From an uncultured Neomegalonema sp. (lineage in GTDB: Bacteria > Pseudomonadota > Alphaproteobacteria > Rhodobacterales > Rhodobacteraceae), in contig CALDSD010000068.1 of the NCBI GenBank assembly GCA_937911325.1, positions 106,989 to 170,988 of the forward strand: DNA of 64,000 nt, read 5' to 3'. This document shows positions 56,033-64,000 of the stretch, piece by piece. Under the pieces are notes generated by a model that saw only the letters and a program-made list of their open reading frames with translations, had not been told where the DNA came from and ran no database searches. Position numbers and translations under genes: made by a program. The first letter of the stretch is position 1; every line of letters begins with the position of its first letter.

Positions 56033-57238
56033 ATGGACACTCCCAGCGCTGAGATCATTTCCGCCGAATGGTTGACCGACCCAGAGATTCGGAGCGTTGT
56101 CGCCGCGCTTGAAACCGGCGGCGCGACGGCGCGGTTCGTCGGGGGCTGCGTCAGAAACGCGTTTCTGGCTGCGGGCGCCACGGATGTTGACATCGCTGTC
56201 GACGTCGCGCCAGAGGAGACCACGCGTCTGCTCGAGGCCGCGGGGATCAAGGCGGTTCCAACCGGGATCGACCACGGCACGATCACAGCCGTGGCGTCTC
56301 ACCACGGATACGAGATCACCTCGCTGCGGCGCGACGTCGAGACGGACGGGCGCCGCGCGGTCGTGGCCTTCACCAAAGACTGGTCGGAAGACGCGATGCG
56401 TCGCGACTTTACGATGAATGCGCTCTACGCCGATATTGACGGCCGGGTCTACGACCCGCTTGGCGATGGGCTGTCGGATCTGAAGGCCCGCCGAGTGCGT
56501 TTTATCGGGCTGGCGGAGGACCGGATCCGCGAGGACTACCTTCGAATACTGCGGTTCTTCCGGTTTACGGCTTGGTATGGGGACGCCGGCATCGAAGACG
56601 CGGATCTGGCGTCGATCACAAGGCTAAAGGACGGCGTCGCCAAGCTGGCGCGCGAACGGATCGGCCATGAAGTCCGCAAGCTTCTGACTGCGCCCAGCTC
56701 GGCGCATGCGACCGAGCGGATGGCGGCCGCGGGAGTGTTGGCGATCGTGCTGCCCGGTGCGTCGGTCGAGGGCCTCGAACGGCTTGAAGGCGTCGAAGCC
56801 GCGATCGATGAAGCTCCCTCCTGGATACGGCGGCTCAAGGCTTTGGGGGGCGGAGGCGCGGAGGTGGTCGGCGAAGCGCTGAGGCTCTCCAAGGCGGAGG
56901 TCGCCGAGCTGAACGCGCTGGCGCGGGCGACGACGATGTCGCCGGGCGAAGCGGGATATCGCTTGGGCGCCCGGGCTTCGCGCGACGCCTTGATACTGTC
57001 CGCGGCCGCGCGGGGGCTGAGCAGCGCTGAGGCGCGCAACGCGCTGCCTAGCGAGTTCGCACAGGCGGAACGGGGCGCAGCGGCGGAGTTCCCGTTGTCA
57101 GCCAAGGACCTGATCGCGGACGGTCTGTCGCCTGGCCCGGGACTCGGAGCGGCTTTGAGGCGCGCTGAACAACATTGGATCGGTGACAATTTCGCGCTGG
57201 ACCGCGATCAGCTGCTTCGACACCTTCGCGAGGATTAG
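56033..57238 (+). CDS. cca: CCA tRNA nucleotidyltransferase / poly(A) polymerase family
   Basis: 401 residues. Class II nucleotidyltransferase head with GGCVRNAFL and DVDIAVD (about 37-60; the two Asp of the DxD metal site), FTKDWSEDAMRRDFTMNALYAD and RVRFIGLAEDRIREDYLRILRFFRF. Adds or repairs the tRNA 3' CCA. The usual GGxVRD is GGCVRN here, a small departure. The alternative is poly(A) polymerase (pcnB), which cannot be excluded by sequence alone. Confidence 0.87.
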   Translation: MDTPSAEIISAEWLTDPEIRSVVAALETGGATARFVGGCVRNAFLAAGATDVDIAVDVAPEETTRLLEAAGIKAVPTGIDHGTITAVASHHGYEITSLRRDVETDGRRAVVAFTKDWSEDAMRRDFTMNALYADIDGRVYDPLGDGLSDLKARRVRFIGLAEDRIREDYLRILRFFRFTAWYGDAGIEDADLASITRLKDGVAKLARERIGHEVRKLLTAPSSAHATERMAAAGVLAIVLPGASVEGLERLEGVEAAIDEAPSWIRRLKALGGGGAEVVGEALRLSKAEVAELNALARATTMSPGEAGYRLGARASRDALILSAAARGLSSAEARNALPSEFAQAERGAAAEFPLSAKDLIADGLSPGPGLGAALRRAEQHWIGDNFALDRDQLLRHLRED

Positions 57239-57309
57239 GCGCAGTCGCCGACCGGCTTCCGCAGGATCGCAGAGCGGCGGCCGCCGGAGCTGAACTCGGG
57301 GATCCGAAA

Positions 57310-57903
57310 ATGGAATGGGAGCGGCTACTCGCCCTGGCGGCTTTCGCCTTCGCCAGCACCTGGACCCCGGGACCGAACAACATCATGCTCGCCAATTCCG
57401 GGGCGACCTTTGGGTATCGCGCCAGCCAGCCGCACGCCTTTGGCGTGGCGCTGGGGTTTCCGATCATGCTGTTTTTGATCGCGCTCGGTTTGGGCGAGCT
57501 GTTCAAGGCCTCGCCGGTTTTCCGAGAAACGCTCAAGTGGGCCGGAGCGGCGCTGTTGCTCTATCTCGCGTGGCGCATCGCCACCGCTGGCCGCACCAAG
57601 ACGGCCGGCGGCGGAAGGCCCTTCACCTTTGTCGAGGCCGCGGGCTTTCAATGGATCAACCCCAAGGCTTGGAGCATGGCGATCGGAACTGCGTCCGCGT
57701 TCATGGTCGGTCTTGCTCCCGTTAAAGAAGCCGCTATTTGCGCTGGCGTGTTCGTGCTGTCGGGCATCGGGTCCTCTCAAACGTGGACGATCTTCGGCGT
57801 CTCCATCCGGCGCTTTTTGTCCACCGACGCCCGGTTGCGGACGTTCAACGTGACGATGGGTTTGCTTGTCGCCGGATGCGTCGTGTTCCTGTTTCTGGAA
57901 TAG
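57310..57903 (+). CDS. LysE-family amino-acid exporter
   Basis: 197 residues, several membrane segments (LLALAAFAFASTWTPGPNN, VALGFPIMLFLIALGLGELF, WAGAALLLYLAWRIATA, EAAICAGVFVLSGIGSSQTW, VTMGLLVAGCVVFLFLE). The TPGPNN motif is diagnostic of LysE/RhtB exporters. Inner membrane; substrate unknown. ATG at 57310 is 71 bp after cca. Confidence 0.9.
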   Translation: MEWERLLALAAFAFASTWTPGPNNIMLANSGATFGYRASQPHAFGVALGFPIMLFLIALGLGELFKASPVFRETLKWAGAALLLYLAWRIATAGRTKTAGGGRPFTFVEAAGFQWINPKAWSMAIGTASAFMVGLAPVKEAAICAGVFVLSGIGSSQTWTIFGVSIRRFLSTDARLRTFNVTMGLLVAGCVVFLFLE

Positions 57904-57958
57904 CGCTCGGCCGCCGCAAAAGCGCACATGTTCCAGCGCTTCGTGGTAAGCACGCGGT

Positions 57959-58522
57959 ATGGTGCGGATAGAAAAGACGTCGCGCGGATGGAAGCGCCTG
58001 ATCGCGGATCGCCGATTGTGGCGGGAGGACTTCTTTTCAATCGCGAGGACGCTGCGCCGCGTTCCGTTTTGCGCCTACAAGGTGGGGGAAGTCGCCGCGC
58101 GGATCGCTAGGAAACGCGAGCGAATTCAAACATTCTGGGACGGGGTCGAGACGGTCAATATCGCCCGGAAGGGAGATTTCATTGTTACGAATCTGGGGCC
58201 GGATCGCGATGCGTTGCGCGGGCCTGACGGGGCGCTGAACAGCTACGTGATCCGGGAAGAGAGGTTCGCGGAACTCTACGAGCCTGTCGGGATCGACACG
58301 TTGTTCGGACCGGCGCATCGCGCGCGGGGCGGCGTGCGCGCCTATCGCTTGATCGGCGGCTTTGACATCGTGGCGCCTTGGGGGGAGAGAATGGCGGCCG
58401 AGAGCGGTTTTCTCATACTCAACGGCGATGACGTCTATGGCGCGCATCGCGACGCCTTTCATCGAAGCTATGCGCAGGCGCCGGGCCGTCTCGAGACAAA
58501 GATCCCTGTCGAGTCGGTTTAA
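57959..58522 (+). CDS. PGDYG-like domain protein of unknown function
   Basis: 187 residues. The middle RKGDFIVTNLGPDRDALRGP followed by NSYVIREERFAELYEPVG resembles the PGDYG domain, with a second copy-like ending GFLILNGDDVYGAHRDAFHRSY. The N-terminus is basic. No signal peptide or catalytic motif. Followed by tRNA-Ser, with the tRNA promoter in the 50-bp gap. Confidence 0.6.
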   Translation: MVRIEKTSRGWKRLIADRRLWREDFFSIARTLRRVPFCAYKVGEVAARIARKRERIQTFWDGVETVNIARKGDFIVTNLGPDRDALRGPDGALNSYVIREERFAELYEPVGIDTLFGPAHRARGGVRAYRLIGGFDIVAPWGERMAAESGFLILNGDDVYGAHRDAFHRSYAQAPGRLETKIPVESV

Positions 58523-58536
58523 CTTCTCTGCGCCCC

Positions 58537-58564
58537 TTGCATCCTCTGTCCAACTCCGTAAGTT
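58537..58564 (+). promoter_or_regulatory. Predicted promoter of tRNA-Ser(GGA)
   Basis: TTGCAT (58537-58542) and TAAGTT (58559-58564) with 16 bp between; a start near 58571 would sit a few nucleotides before the mature tRNA. Confidence 0.45.
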
Positions 58565-58574
58565 CACGCCTCCC

Positions 58575-58664
58575 GGAGGGGTGGCCGAGTGGTCGAAGGC
58601 GCACGCCTGGAAAGTGTGTATACGGGAGACCGTATCCAGGGTTCGAATCCCTGTCCCTCCGCCA
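58575..58664 (+). tRNA. tRNA-Ser(GGA)
   Basis: 90-nt class II tRNA with encoded CCA: acceptor GGAGGGG with its 3' partner TCCCTCC, anticodon loop CTGGAAA giving GGA (reads UCC/UCU), variable arm TACGG-GAGA-CCGTA and T-arm CAGGG-TTCGAAT-CCCTG. It is the last core-genome feature before a gene-poor stretch, and serine tRNA genes are frequent integration sites. Confidence 0.97.
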
Positions 58665-59110
58665 CATGGGCCTAGTATCTACCTGATTTATATCGATTTT
58701 CACTAGGTAGCGAAGTGTGGCCCCCTCACCGATCCCCTCATCTTGTAATTGGCGTCTCCAGAGTAACGACGCGAGCGCGGCCATTCCGATCCTCTGAGTC
58801 TGCAATCGGTTCGGAAGCCGACGCCTATCGGCCAGCGTCCGTCGAACGCTTCATCCGGGAGATGTTGTCCGACCGGATGCTTCACCGCGCAAAACTCATG
58901 TCGCCTTCGGGCGGGAAGCGGACTTTGGCTGCGATCCCACTGGACGGCCGCTCGGCGGACTGAAATCAACAATGTACGTCAGTCTCGTGAAGTCTGCTCT
59001 GGGGTGAGCGATGCTGCCCCTTTACGATGCCGATTGCATATGCCGCGATGAAGCTTGAGGTTGCTTCGCTCGCGAGCTCGGCAGTGACACGACAGAGGTA
59101 GGCGCATCAA
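58665..59110 (+). other. Gene-poor stretch after tRNA-Ser, with repeat copy A
   Basis: About 445 bp. A short inverted pattern (CTACCT with AGGTAG) follows the tRNA, without a strong T-run. An 82-codon frame at 58715-58963 has no recognisable family and its last third is repeat copy A, so it is not called. Nothing else identified. Confidence 0.5.
58905..58961 (+). repeat. 57-bp imperfect direct repeat, copy A
   Basis: Aligns without gaps to 61694-61750, 44 of 57 positions identical by manual count, beginning CTTCGGGCGG and ending CGGACT. Read in one frame both copies give a similar peptide (SGGKRTLAAIPLDGR and SGGKRTFAVSLPDGR), so they may be remnants of the same coding or repeat family. Confidence 0.7.
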
Positions 59111-59812
59111 GTGTCGAACGAAAACAGGATAGCATTGAACGCGATTGCGACTATCGCGTCGGACGTAAACCTCTCCTCGGCTTGCTTCAGCGCCGACGGG
59201 GCGACAGTTGTCGTGACGTCCGCATCTGGGTGCCGGCGTTACAGCGCCGAAACGGGTCGGCTCCTCCAGGAGCTGTCTCCAGATGACGAAGACTATCAGA
59301 CGAGTTCTAGTTGGACGCGGCGACAGCTCGATGCGATGGACATCGCGTCAGAGGAGGAGCGCGCCGCATGCGAGCATTTTCGGGGTTTCGCCGACTATGC
59401 GGCGACATCGCCGGATGGGCGCTTCGTTGCGGTGGGGTCTTCGTCTGGATACCTGCAGATCTTCGACTTTGACGACGATATTCCAATGCTGCTGAAGGGC
59501 CACTCCACGTCGATGAACAATCATCTTCATCAGAACAGCATTCGCGCGATGCTGTTCGACTGCAGCTCCACAATGCTGATCTCTCTGGCGGAAGAGGACG
59601 ATAGCCCGTTGCTTTGGGACCTTTCGGGGCCGACGAAGGACGGCTCTTGGAAAGGGGGGGCGGCGCGACTGATGGATCAGCCGCTTAGGCTGAATGAGGT
59701 CACGCCCGCTGGGATCGACACGATCAGCTTCAGCCCCGTCGCGCAGGCCTTCATTTCTACCCACCGAGTTGAGAAGACGGCGATCATCTGGTCGATCGAG
59801 CGCATTGGCTAG
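59111..59812 (+). CDS. Short WD40-like repeat protein
   Basis: 233 residues. WD40-type blades: AIATIASDVNLSSACFSADGATVVVTSASGCRRYSAETGRLL, DYAATSPDGRFVAVGSSSGYLQIFDFDDD, IRAMLFDCSSTMLISLAEEDDSPLLWDL, IDTISFSPVAQAFISTHRVEKTAIIWSI. About four blades, too few for a closed seven-blade propeller, so it may pair with another protein or be truncated. GTG start at 59111. No signal peptide. Convergent with the exported coiled-coil gene, 6 bp apart. Confidence 0.68.
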   Translation: MSNENRIALNAIATIASDVNLSSACFSADGATVVVTSASGCRRYSAETGRLLQELSPDDEDYQTSSSWTRRQLDAMDIASEEERAACEHFRGFADYAATSPDGRFVAVGSSSGYLQIFDFDDDIPMLLKGHSTSMNNHLHQNSIRAMLFDCSSTMLISLAEEDDSPLLWDLSGPTKDGSWKGGAARLMDQPLRLNEVTPAGIDTISFSPVAQAFISTHRVEKTAIIWSIERIG

Positions 59813-59818
59813 CAAAAC

Positions 59819-61318
59819 TCAGTAGAGCTGCCCGGCGTCGAGTTTGGGTTTTGGCTTCGGCGTCTCCGGAGCCAGAACCGGTGCGCTTTCCTGCAGCTCC
59901 GGATTTCCCGCCTCTTTCTGCGCAGGTCGGCCGGCCACCGCCTGGGGCGTTCCCGGTGCGAGCCGGGCGAGGAGCTGCTCGAATGGCTCGGCTTCACTTC
60001 TCATGGCATGGAGACCGCTCTCGACACTCATCCAGGTCCCGCCGTAACTCTTAAAGTGATCGCGGACGAAGGCGAAGCCGGCGTCTTGCGCCGAGTAGGC
60101 CGCATCGCGGTGATCGGAGTATTCTTTGATCAGCGTCCCGCCGTATAGGCCTCTGGCCGTGTCGTACATAGCGCGCGCATGCTCCTGCAGCGAGCCGACA
60201 TCGAACCGCAGCACATGAAACAAGTGCTTTTCGCGAATTCCGAACTTCGCAGGATCGGCCTCGAACCCGGCCACGTAATGGGCGCCTCGGTCGTCAGTGA
60301 ACAAGATGAAATCCGGAAAATTCACATTTCCCTTGTTCTGCCGCTGAAACTTCTTCCAGCCGTCGAACGCACGGCCGATCTCGCGTGCGGTGTATATCTT
60401 CCCACCCGAAACAAGCGAGAAGTCTTCGAGGCCGGCAATCCATTTGGCGTCGTAGACCGGCTTGCGAGAGTAGGCGTAGATATCAACGCCGCGTTCGGCG
60501 CAAACTTCTTCACCCCGTGCTGTCGCTTTCCTGTAATCCTCCAAGATGGACGCGTCGCCGAACTCGTAGGCCTGAGTATTGGCGAGCTGCATCTCGGCGC
60601 AGGTCTGCACCGTTCGTCGCGCCTCACTGGCATCGCCGGGGATTTCGGCCAGGGTTTCTAGCTTGTAGGCGTGGCGCGACGCCATCTGAGCGAGCTTGGT
60701 CAAGCGATCTCCGCGGAACAACTTCGGTTCCTGGGCCATGTCGCTGAGATGCAGCCCGATGAGATGGGCCGCCGCGCGAACGCCGACGGGTTCGCCAAGA
60801 TAGGCCACGTGCAGCATCGCATCGAGGAACCACTCTTTCGACACCGACCCCATGCTTTCTCCGTGACTAGTGCGATCAAGGGCGAGGAGCAGCTGGGAGA
60901 AGCCGTCGCCGCGCGCGGCGCAATCTCTCATGGTCGGGAGCGCGCTCTCTGCTATCGCAAAGCGAGCGCTGCCGTAAAAGTAGGTCAACGGATGCTTGGC
61001 GGTCAGCCCCTGGAGGGTCGACGCAGTCGCCGCGGCGCAAGCAGGGGGGCGGGTCGCCGCCGCCGGCTTGAGCGGAGGTGCGGCGTTCTCGAGATCAATA
61101 AGACGCGCGCTTTGCAGAATGGTCCGCCGCTGCTCTTCTAGTTGCCTCTTGCGGCGCGCGAGCTCCTCTTTCTGCGCGCCAAGGTCGGCTTTGAGCTCTT
61201 GCAGAATGTGTTGGACGTCTTCCTTCGAAGTCTCCGCGGCAGGGAATGAAGACCCGACAAAACAAGCGACGGCGAGGACCGAAAACGCAAACGTCCGAGA
61301 ATTCGAACACAACCGCAA
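59819..61318 (-). CDS. Exported coiled-coil protein of unknown function
   Basis: 499 residues from a TTG at 61318 that has AAGGGG just upstream; a TTG at 61363 would add 15 residues. Signal-like segment NSRTFAFSVLAVACFVGSSF, then a charged coiled coil (about 30-70; VQHILQELKADLGAQKEELARRKRQLEEQRR). The middle (about 95-430) is globular with YFYGSARFAIAESAL and many Cys/His; the end is Pro/Lys-rich (APETPKPKPKLDAG). No family recognised. Sits alone in the island between the two repeat copies. Confidence 0.62.
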   Translation of the reverse strand: MRLCSNSRTFAFSVLAVACFVGSSFPAAETSKEDVQHILQELKADLGAQKEELARRKRQLEEQRRTILQSARLIDLENAAPPLKPAAATRPPACAAATASTLQGLTAKHPLTYFYGSARFAIAESALPTMRDCAARGDGFSQLLLALDRTSHGESMGSVSKEWFLDAMLHVAYLGEPVGVRAAAHLIGLHLSDMAQEPKLFRGDRLTKLAQMASRHAYKLETLAEIPGDASEARRTVQTCAEMQLANTQAYEFGDASILEDYRKATARGEEVCAERGVDIYAYSRKPVYDAKWIAGLEDFSLVSGGKIYTAREIGRAFDGWKKFQRQNKGNVNFPDFILFTDDRGAHYVAGFEADPAKFGIREKHLFHVLRFDVGSLQEHARAMYDTARGLYGGTLIKEYSDHRDAAYSAQDAGFAFVRDHFKSYGGTWMSVESGLHAMRSEAEPFEQLLARLAPGTPQAVAGRPAQKEAGNPELQESAPVLAPETPKPKPKLDAGQLY

Positions 61319-61363
61319 GGCAATCCCCTTCTTGGATGGTTTCTGTCCCCCTTTGCAGGCCAA

Positions 61364-62054
61364 CTATTGAAGGGCTGCCGGAAAATATCCACCCCGCACG
61401 TTGTTGTCGACTGAGAGGATGGTTCAGCCAGCAAACGACTTGGAGCGAATGCGGCGTAAAGACGAGCTCGACTTGAGCAAAGAGCCCAATTGTTTCGTTC
61501 TAGATGCTGCAGCCGAGACGTCCCCTGTATCCATCTCCCCTACGCAGCACTGCGCAACGGCAAGTCGGATCGATAGTGAAGGCATCACTCGGAGTCGCTT
61601 TATAGCGGACTTGACGGCTGGCAAGGTTTTCTGAGCGCTTTATCCGAATAGCGGAACTCACGAAACGCTCTGGCAGTCTTGATCAGTCGGCTACTTCGGG
61701 CGGAAAGCGGACCTTCGCCGTGAGCCTGCCGGATGGCCGTTAGACGGACTTTCCCGTCATTGGCTTTTGTCGCGCGAATGGCTGGTGAATGCGGTTTGCA
61801 GCTACAACGATATTCACCCTCGTCTGCGCTCAATCCTTCTATGGGGACGCGATCAAAGCGAAACTAGATCCTCTGGAGGGGCGACGTCCGCAAGCCTGAA
61901 CGCCCATCAAGTCTCGGCTATTCGCGCCCCCTCGTCAAAGGCGCGGAACTGCTGAAGTCGGAGACGTGGTCATCAGCGCCCCAGCCGCGGATGGAATTCT
62001 GAGCGCATTCTGAGGCGAAGACGGCGGCCCACGGTCACCTTCCCTCTGGCGACC
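61364..62054. other. Gene-poor stretch upstream of the HxlR operon, with repeat copy B
   Basis: About 690 bp. Scattered short frames on both strands, none with clear coding character, and one copy of the 57-bp repeat. A plus-strand frame near 61767-61955 contains WLVNAVCSYNDIHPRL, faintly like the end of some transposases, too weak to call. The base composition looks less GC-rich than the flanking core genes. Confidence 0.5.
61694..61750 (+). repeat. 57-bp imperfect direct repeat, copy B
   Basis: Partner of copy A at 58905-58961. Both copies are in the same orientation and lie outside the two-gene convergent pair (59111-61318), one on each side. Confidence 0.7.
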
Positions 62055-62717
62055 TCATTCCCTCATCAAGCCGACAATCCCTGCCATCAATGCCATGAAC
62101 TCGGCCTCCTTGCCCGGTGACAGGATTTGCAGATTGCTGTGCGCGCTCATGAACACATTGGGATCCATGTCCCTTTCCGTGACGGCCAGCAGCGCAGGGT
62201 AGCTCGTCGAGAACACGAGGTCGGGGTCGCGCGCTTCCGCATAGCGCATCCCTACATCGACGCCTCTGACGCGGAGATGCATCTGTTCCCCGTCGACCAC
62301 GATGTCCGCATCGAAGCTCATGTCCGGGGTCGCAACGCGTCTGGCGGCGGCGCCCATCGTCGTGGCGACGGTTCGCAGATTGCCGGGTGGCGCCACCTCG
62401 CCCTCAGGCTCGAACCGCGCTCCGAACATGGCGAGATCGAGAATGATGTCCGAGGTTTGTTTGCCGAGGTTGGTCAGTTCGTAGACCGACGCACCATGAC
62501 CACCATCGGCCTTGCGCGCCAATCCGTCTTCGATCAGCTTCGCCAGCCTGTCGGTCAGAAGATTGGCTGCGATGCCCGTCAGCCCGCGCTGTAACTCGAT
62601 GAACCTCGCTGGCCCAGCATGCAGATCCCGCAGGATCAACAAGGTCCAACGATCTCCTATCCGATCGAGTGCGCGGGCGATTGGGCAGAGCAATTTGTAG
62701 GATCGCGTCTTGGCCAT
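62055..62717 (-). CDS. HxlR-family transcriptional regulator
   Basis: 220 residues. Winged helix of the HxlR/MarR-like type at about 8-100: CPIARALDRIGDRWTLLILRDLHAGPARFIELQRGLTGIAANLLTDRLAKLIEDGLA. A C-terminal extension (about 115-220) resembles an SCP2-like lipid-binding fold (VVDGEQMHLRVRGVDVGMRY), seen in some HxlR proteins. ATG at 62717 follows GAGGAGATC. Divergent from the NmrA-family gene with two palindromes between, so it probably controls that gene and itself. Confidence 0.85.
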   Translation of the reverse strand: MAKTRSYKLLCPIARALDRIGDRWTLLILRDLHAGPARFIELQRGLTGIAANLLTDRLAKLIEDGLARKADGGHGASVYELTNLGKQTSDIILDLAMFGARFEPEGEVAPPGNLRTVATTMGAAARRVATPDMSFDADIVVDGEQMHLRVRGVDVGMRYAEARDPDLVFSTSYPALLAVTERDMDPNVFMSAHSNLQILSPGKEAEFMALMAGIVGLMRE

Positions 62718-62729
62718 GATCTCCTCACG

Positions 62730-62765
62730 AAAGCGTGACTTTAAAAAATAAAGTGATCGCTTTAT
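62730..62765. promoter_or_regulatory. Two palindromes in the shared HxlR/NmrA promoter
   Basis: Palindrome 1, AAAG-CGTGA-CTTT, at 62730-62742. Palindrome 2, ATAAAG-TGATCG-CTTTAT (perfect 6-bp arms), at 62748-62765. They share the AAAG/CTTT half-sites, about 20 bp apart centre to centre (two helical turns), a good fit for operators of the divergent HxlR dimer. Confidence 0.6.
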
Positions 62766-62798
62766 TTGCATAAGTACAGTTCGACTAGGAGCATCGCC

Positions 62799-63905
62799 AT
62801 GTCAACCTTGCCCAAGATCCTCGTGACGAGCGCTGTCGGAAAAACCGGCCAGCACGTTACCAAGCAGTTGCTCGAAAAGGGCTTCCCCGTGAGAGCTTTC
62901 GTGCGCAGGCGGGATGCGCGATCCGACGTCCTTGCGCGGGCCGGAGCAGAGGTGTTCGAAGGTGACCAGTACTCGCTGACGGATATGCGCCGTGCAGTGA
63001 CGGGCATCCAACGCGCGTATCAATGCGCGCCGACTGCCCCCAATGGACTGCATTTCAATGCCGTGTTTACGGCTGCTGCCCATGAAGCTGCGGTGGAACA
63101 CGTGGTGACATTGGGCCAGTGGTTATCGACCGCGGACCACCCGTCGTTGTTCACACGGGAGGTATACCTCTCCGACCTCCTGGCCCGGATGTCTCCGAAG
63201 TTCACAGTGACCTCCGTTGATCCGGGGTGGTTCGCCGACAATTACCTCATGGTCTTGGACATGGCGGCCCACCTTGGCCTGTTCACCATGCCTTTGGGAC
63301 CTGGACACGAGAAGAGGAACGCGCCGCCATCCAACAGAGACATCGCAAGCGTCGTGGTCGCGGCCCTGTCCGATCCGGACATCCATGCCGGGAAGCACTA
63401 TCGCCCAACAGGGCCGGAGCTGATGTCACCGGATGACATCGCGGCGGCCATGGGACGCGCTTTGGGCCGGAGGGTCCGTTACATCAACATTCCCGAGAAG
63501 ATGATGACGAAGGCGCTGAGAGCACTGCCGCCTGCGAACTACTCCGAGGCGATGGTGTCGCAGTTGGCGATCTACGCGGATGAGTATCGCCGCGGAACCT
63601 TTGCCGTGAATGCGCCCACCGAAGACGTCGAAAAGGTTGGCGGTCGCGTGCCCGAAAGCTTCGAGACCGTTGTTCAGCAAGCGGTGGCGGGTCGGTCCGA
63701 CCTTCGCTCGACTTGGCTCAGGAGCATGGGCGCTGCATTGAATTTCGCGAAGATCCTTCTGACCCCGGCGTTGAACGTGAACAAGGTCCAGCTTGATCGC
63801 GACTTCGTCCAGATCGCCCGTCCCAAGTTCAGCCAGGATGCGGCTGACTGGCGAGAGAGTCATCTCCCCGGCCACATCGTCGAGATCCGAGAAAACGCTG
63901 CCTGA
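62799..63905 (+). CDS. NmrA-family NAD(P)-binding protein
   Basis: 368 residues. Atypical SDR Rossmann start with ILVTSAVGKTGQHVTKQLLEKGFPVRAFVRRRDARS, YSLTDMRRAVTGIQRAYQCAP and an NmrA-like long C-terminal part. No classical YxxxK catalytic pair is obvious, so it may sense redox or bind NADP(H), with possible quinone or epoxide chemistry. ATG at 62799 follows AGGAG. Likely regulated by the divergent HxlR protein. Confidence 0.84.
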   Translation: MSTLPKILVTSAVGKTGQHVTKQLLEKGFPVRAFVRRRDARSDVLARAGAEVFEGDQYSLTDMRRAVTGIQRAYQCAPTAPNGLHFNAVFTAAAHEAAVEHVVTLGQWLSTADHPSLFTREVYLSDLLARMSPKFTVTSVDPGWFADNYLMVLDMAAHLGLFTMPLGPGHEKRNAPPSNRDIASVVVAALSDPDIHAGKHYRPTGPELMSPDDIAAAMGRALGRRVRYINIPEKMMTKALRALPPANYSEAMVSQLAIYADEYRRGTFAVNAPTEDVEKVGGRVPESFETVVQQAVAGRSDLRSTWLRSMGAALNFAKILLTPALNVNKVQLDRDFVQIARPKFSQDAADWRESHLPGHIVEIRENAA

Positions 63906-64000
63906 TGGCGTTTCGGCTCTGACCGGTTCCGTACTCCCCCCGGCGGCGGCGACGGCGCGAGCAGACCCCCCACACAGCGCCAGGAAGGACCCAAGACAGG

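Noticed and set aside
58715..58963. 82-codon frame after tRNA-Ser(GGA)
   Set aside because: No family resemblance; its last third is repeat copy A, which recurs as a non-coding remnant at 61694-61750.
61767..61955. Possible transposase remnant (WLVNAVCSYNDIHPRL)
   Set aside because: The resemblance to transposase C-termini is faint and no terminal repeats or further fragments are seen, so it is left as non-coding.
58640..62055. Search for a second copy of the tRNA-Ser 3' end as an attachment site
   Set aside because: Only a vague TCCCTC match near 62040 was seen, too short to support an att site.

Overview
The window reads as chromosomal DNA of a GC-rich alphaproteobacterium. Pointers are an L21 protein with a C-terminal helix-hairpin-helix extension, an IalB-family protein, a DUF1465/RcdA-like protein (RcdA belongs to CtrA control), a Tat-exported DUF882 peptidase, DUF1285, and the rplU-rpmA-obgE-proB-proA order. 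Placement near Caulobacterales or Parvularculales is inference, not something the sequence proves. Most of the window is ordinary, densely packed core genome with short operons and many 1-11 bp overlaps.

Layout. 0-9.8 kb: 5' part of an M19 dipeptidase gene cut by the window edge, tRNA-Ser(CGA), rplU-rpmA, a strong terminator, obgE-proB-proA, then a divergent pair of peptidoglycan enzymes (DUF882 peptidase and YcbB-like L,D-transpeptidase) and lpxD. 10-19.6 kb: a dedicated acyl carrier protein and a beta-ketoacyl synthase, IalB, an RcdA-like gene with an unexplained intrinsic terminator upstream, a HerA-like ATPase, a PPOX gene with divergent LysR regulator, fabI, a 17-kDa-type lipoprotein, pdxH and an SDR. 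19.6-35 kb: oxidoreductases, a CNNM/CBS transporter-like protein, a three-gene unit of a 48-residue membrane protein, a 581-residue exported protein and XerD, then aroK-aroB-GT61, a GIY-YIG protein, an ABC1 kinase and ilvA. 35-47 kb: an FAD oxidase with tandem MaoC, a GNAT gene broken by an in-frame stop beside a GST, a LysR/MRJP divergent pair, apt-mtnP, an ECF sigma/anti-sigma/CpxP-like unit, a second M19 dipeptidase and small metabolic genes. 47.5-54.5 kb: a minus-strand MoxR-DUF58-DUF4159-membrane protein operon. 54.6-58.7 kb: DUF1285-Nudix-cca, LysE, a PGDYG-like gene and tRNA-Ser(GGA).

From tRNA-Ser(GGA) to about 62 kb the character changes. There are long non-coding stretches, two convergent genes of unknown function (a short WD40-like protein and an exported coiled-coil protein), and a 57-bp imperfect direct repeat on either side (58905-58961 and 61694-61750). 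This is the best candidate for an acquired island. It is followed by an HxlR regulator divergent from an NmrA-type gene, with two palindromes in the shared promoter.

How the genes work together: envelope biogenesis recurs (lpxD, ACP, FabF, FabI, L,D-transpeptidase, DUF882 peptidase, lipoprotein, MoxR operon), next to translation and GTPase functions, proline and chorismate synthesis, purine/methylthioadenosine salvage and small redox enzymes. I saw no CRISPR array, rRNA, intact insertion sequence or prophage.
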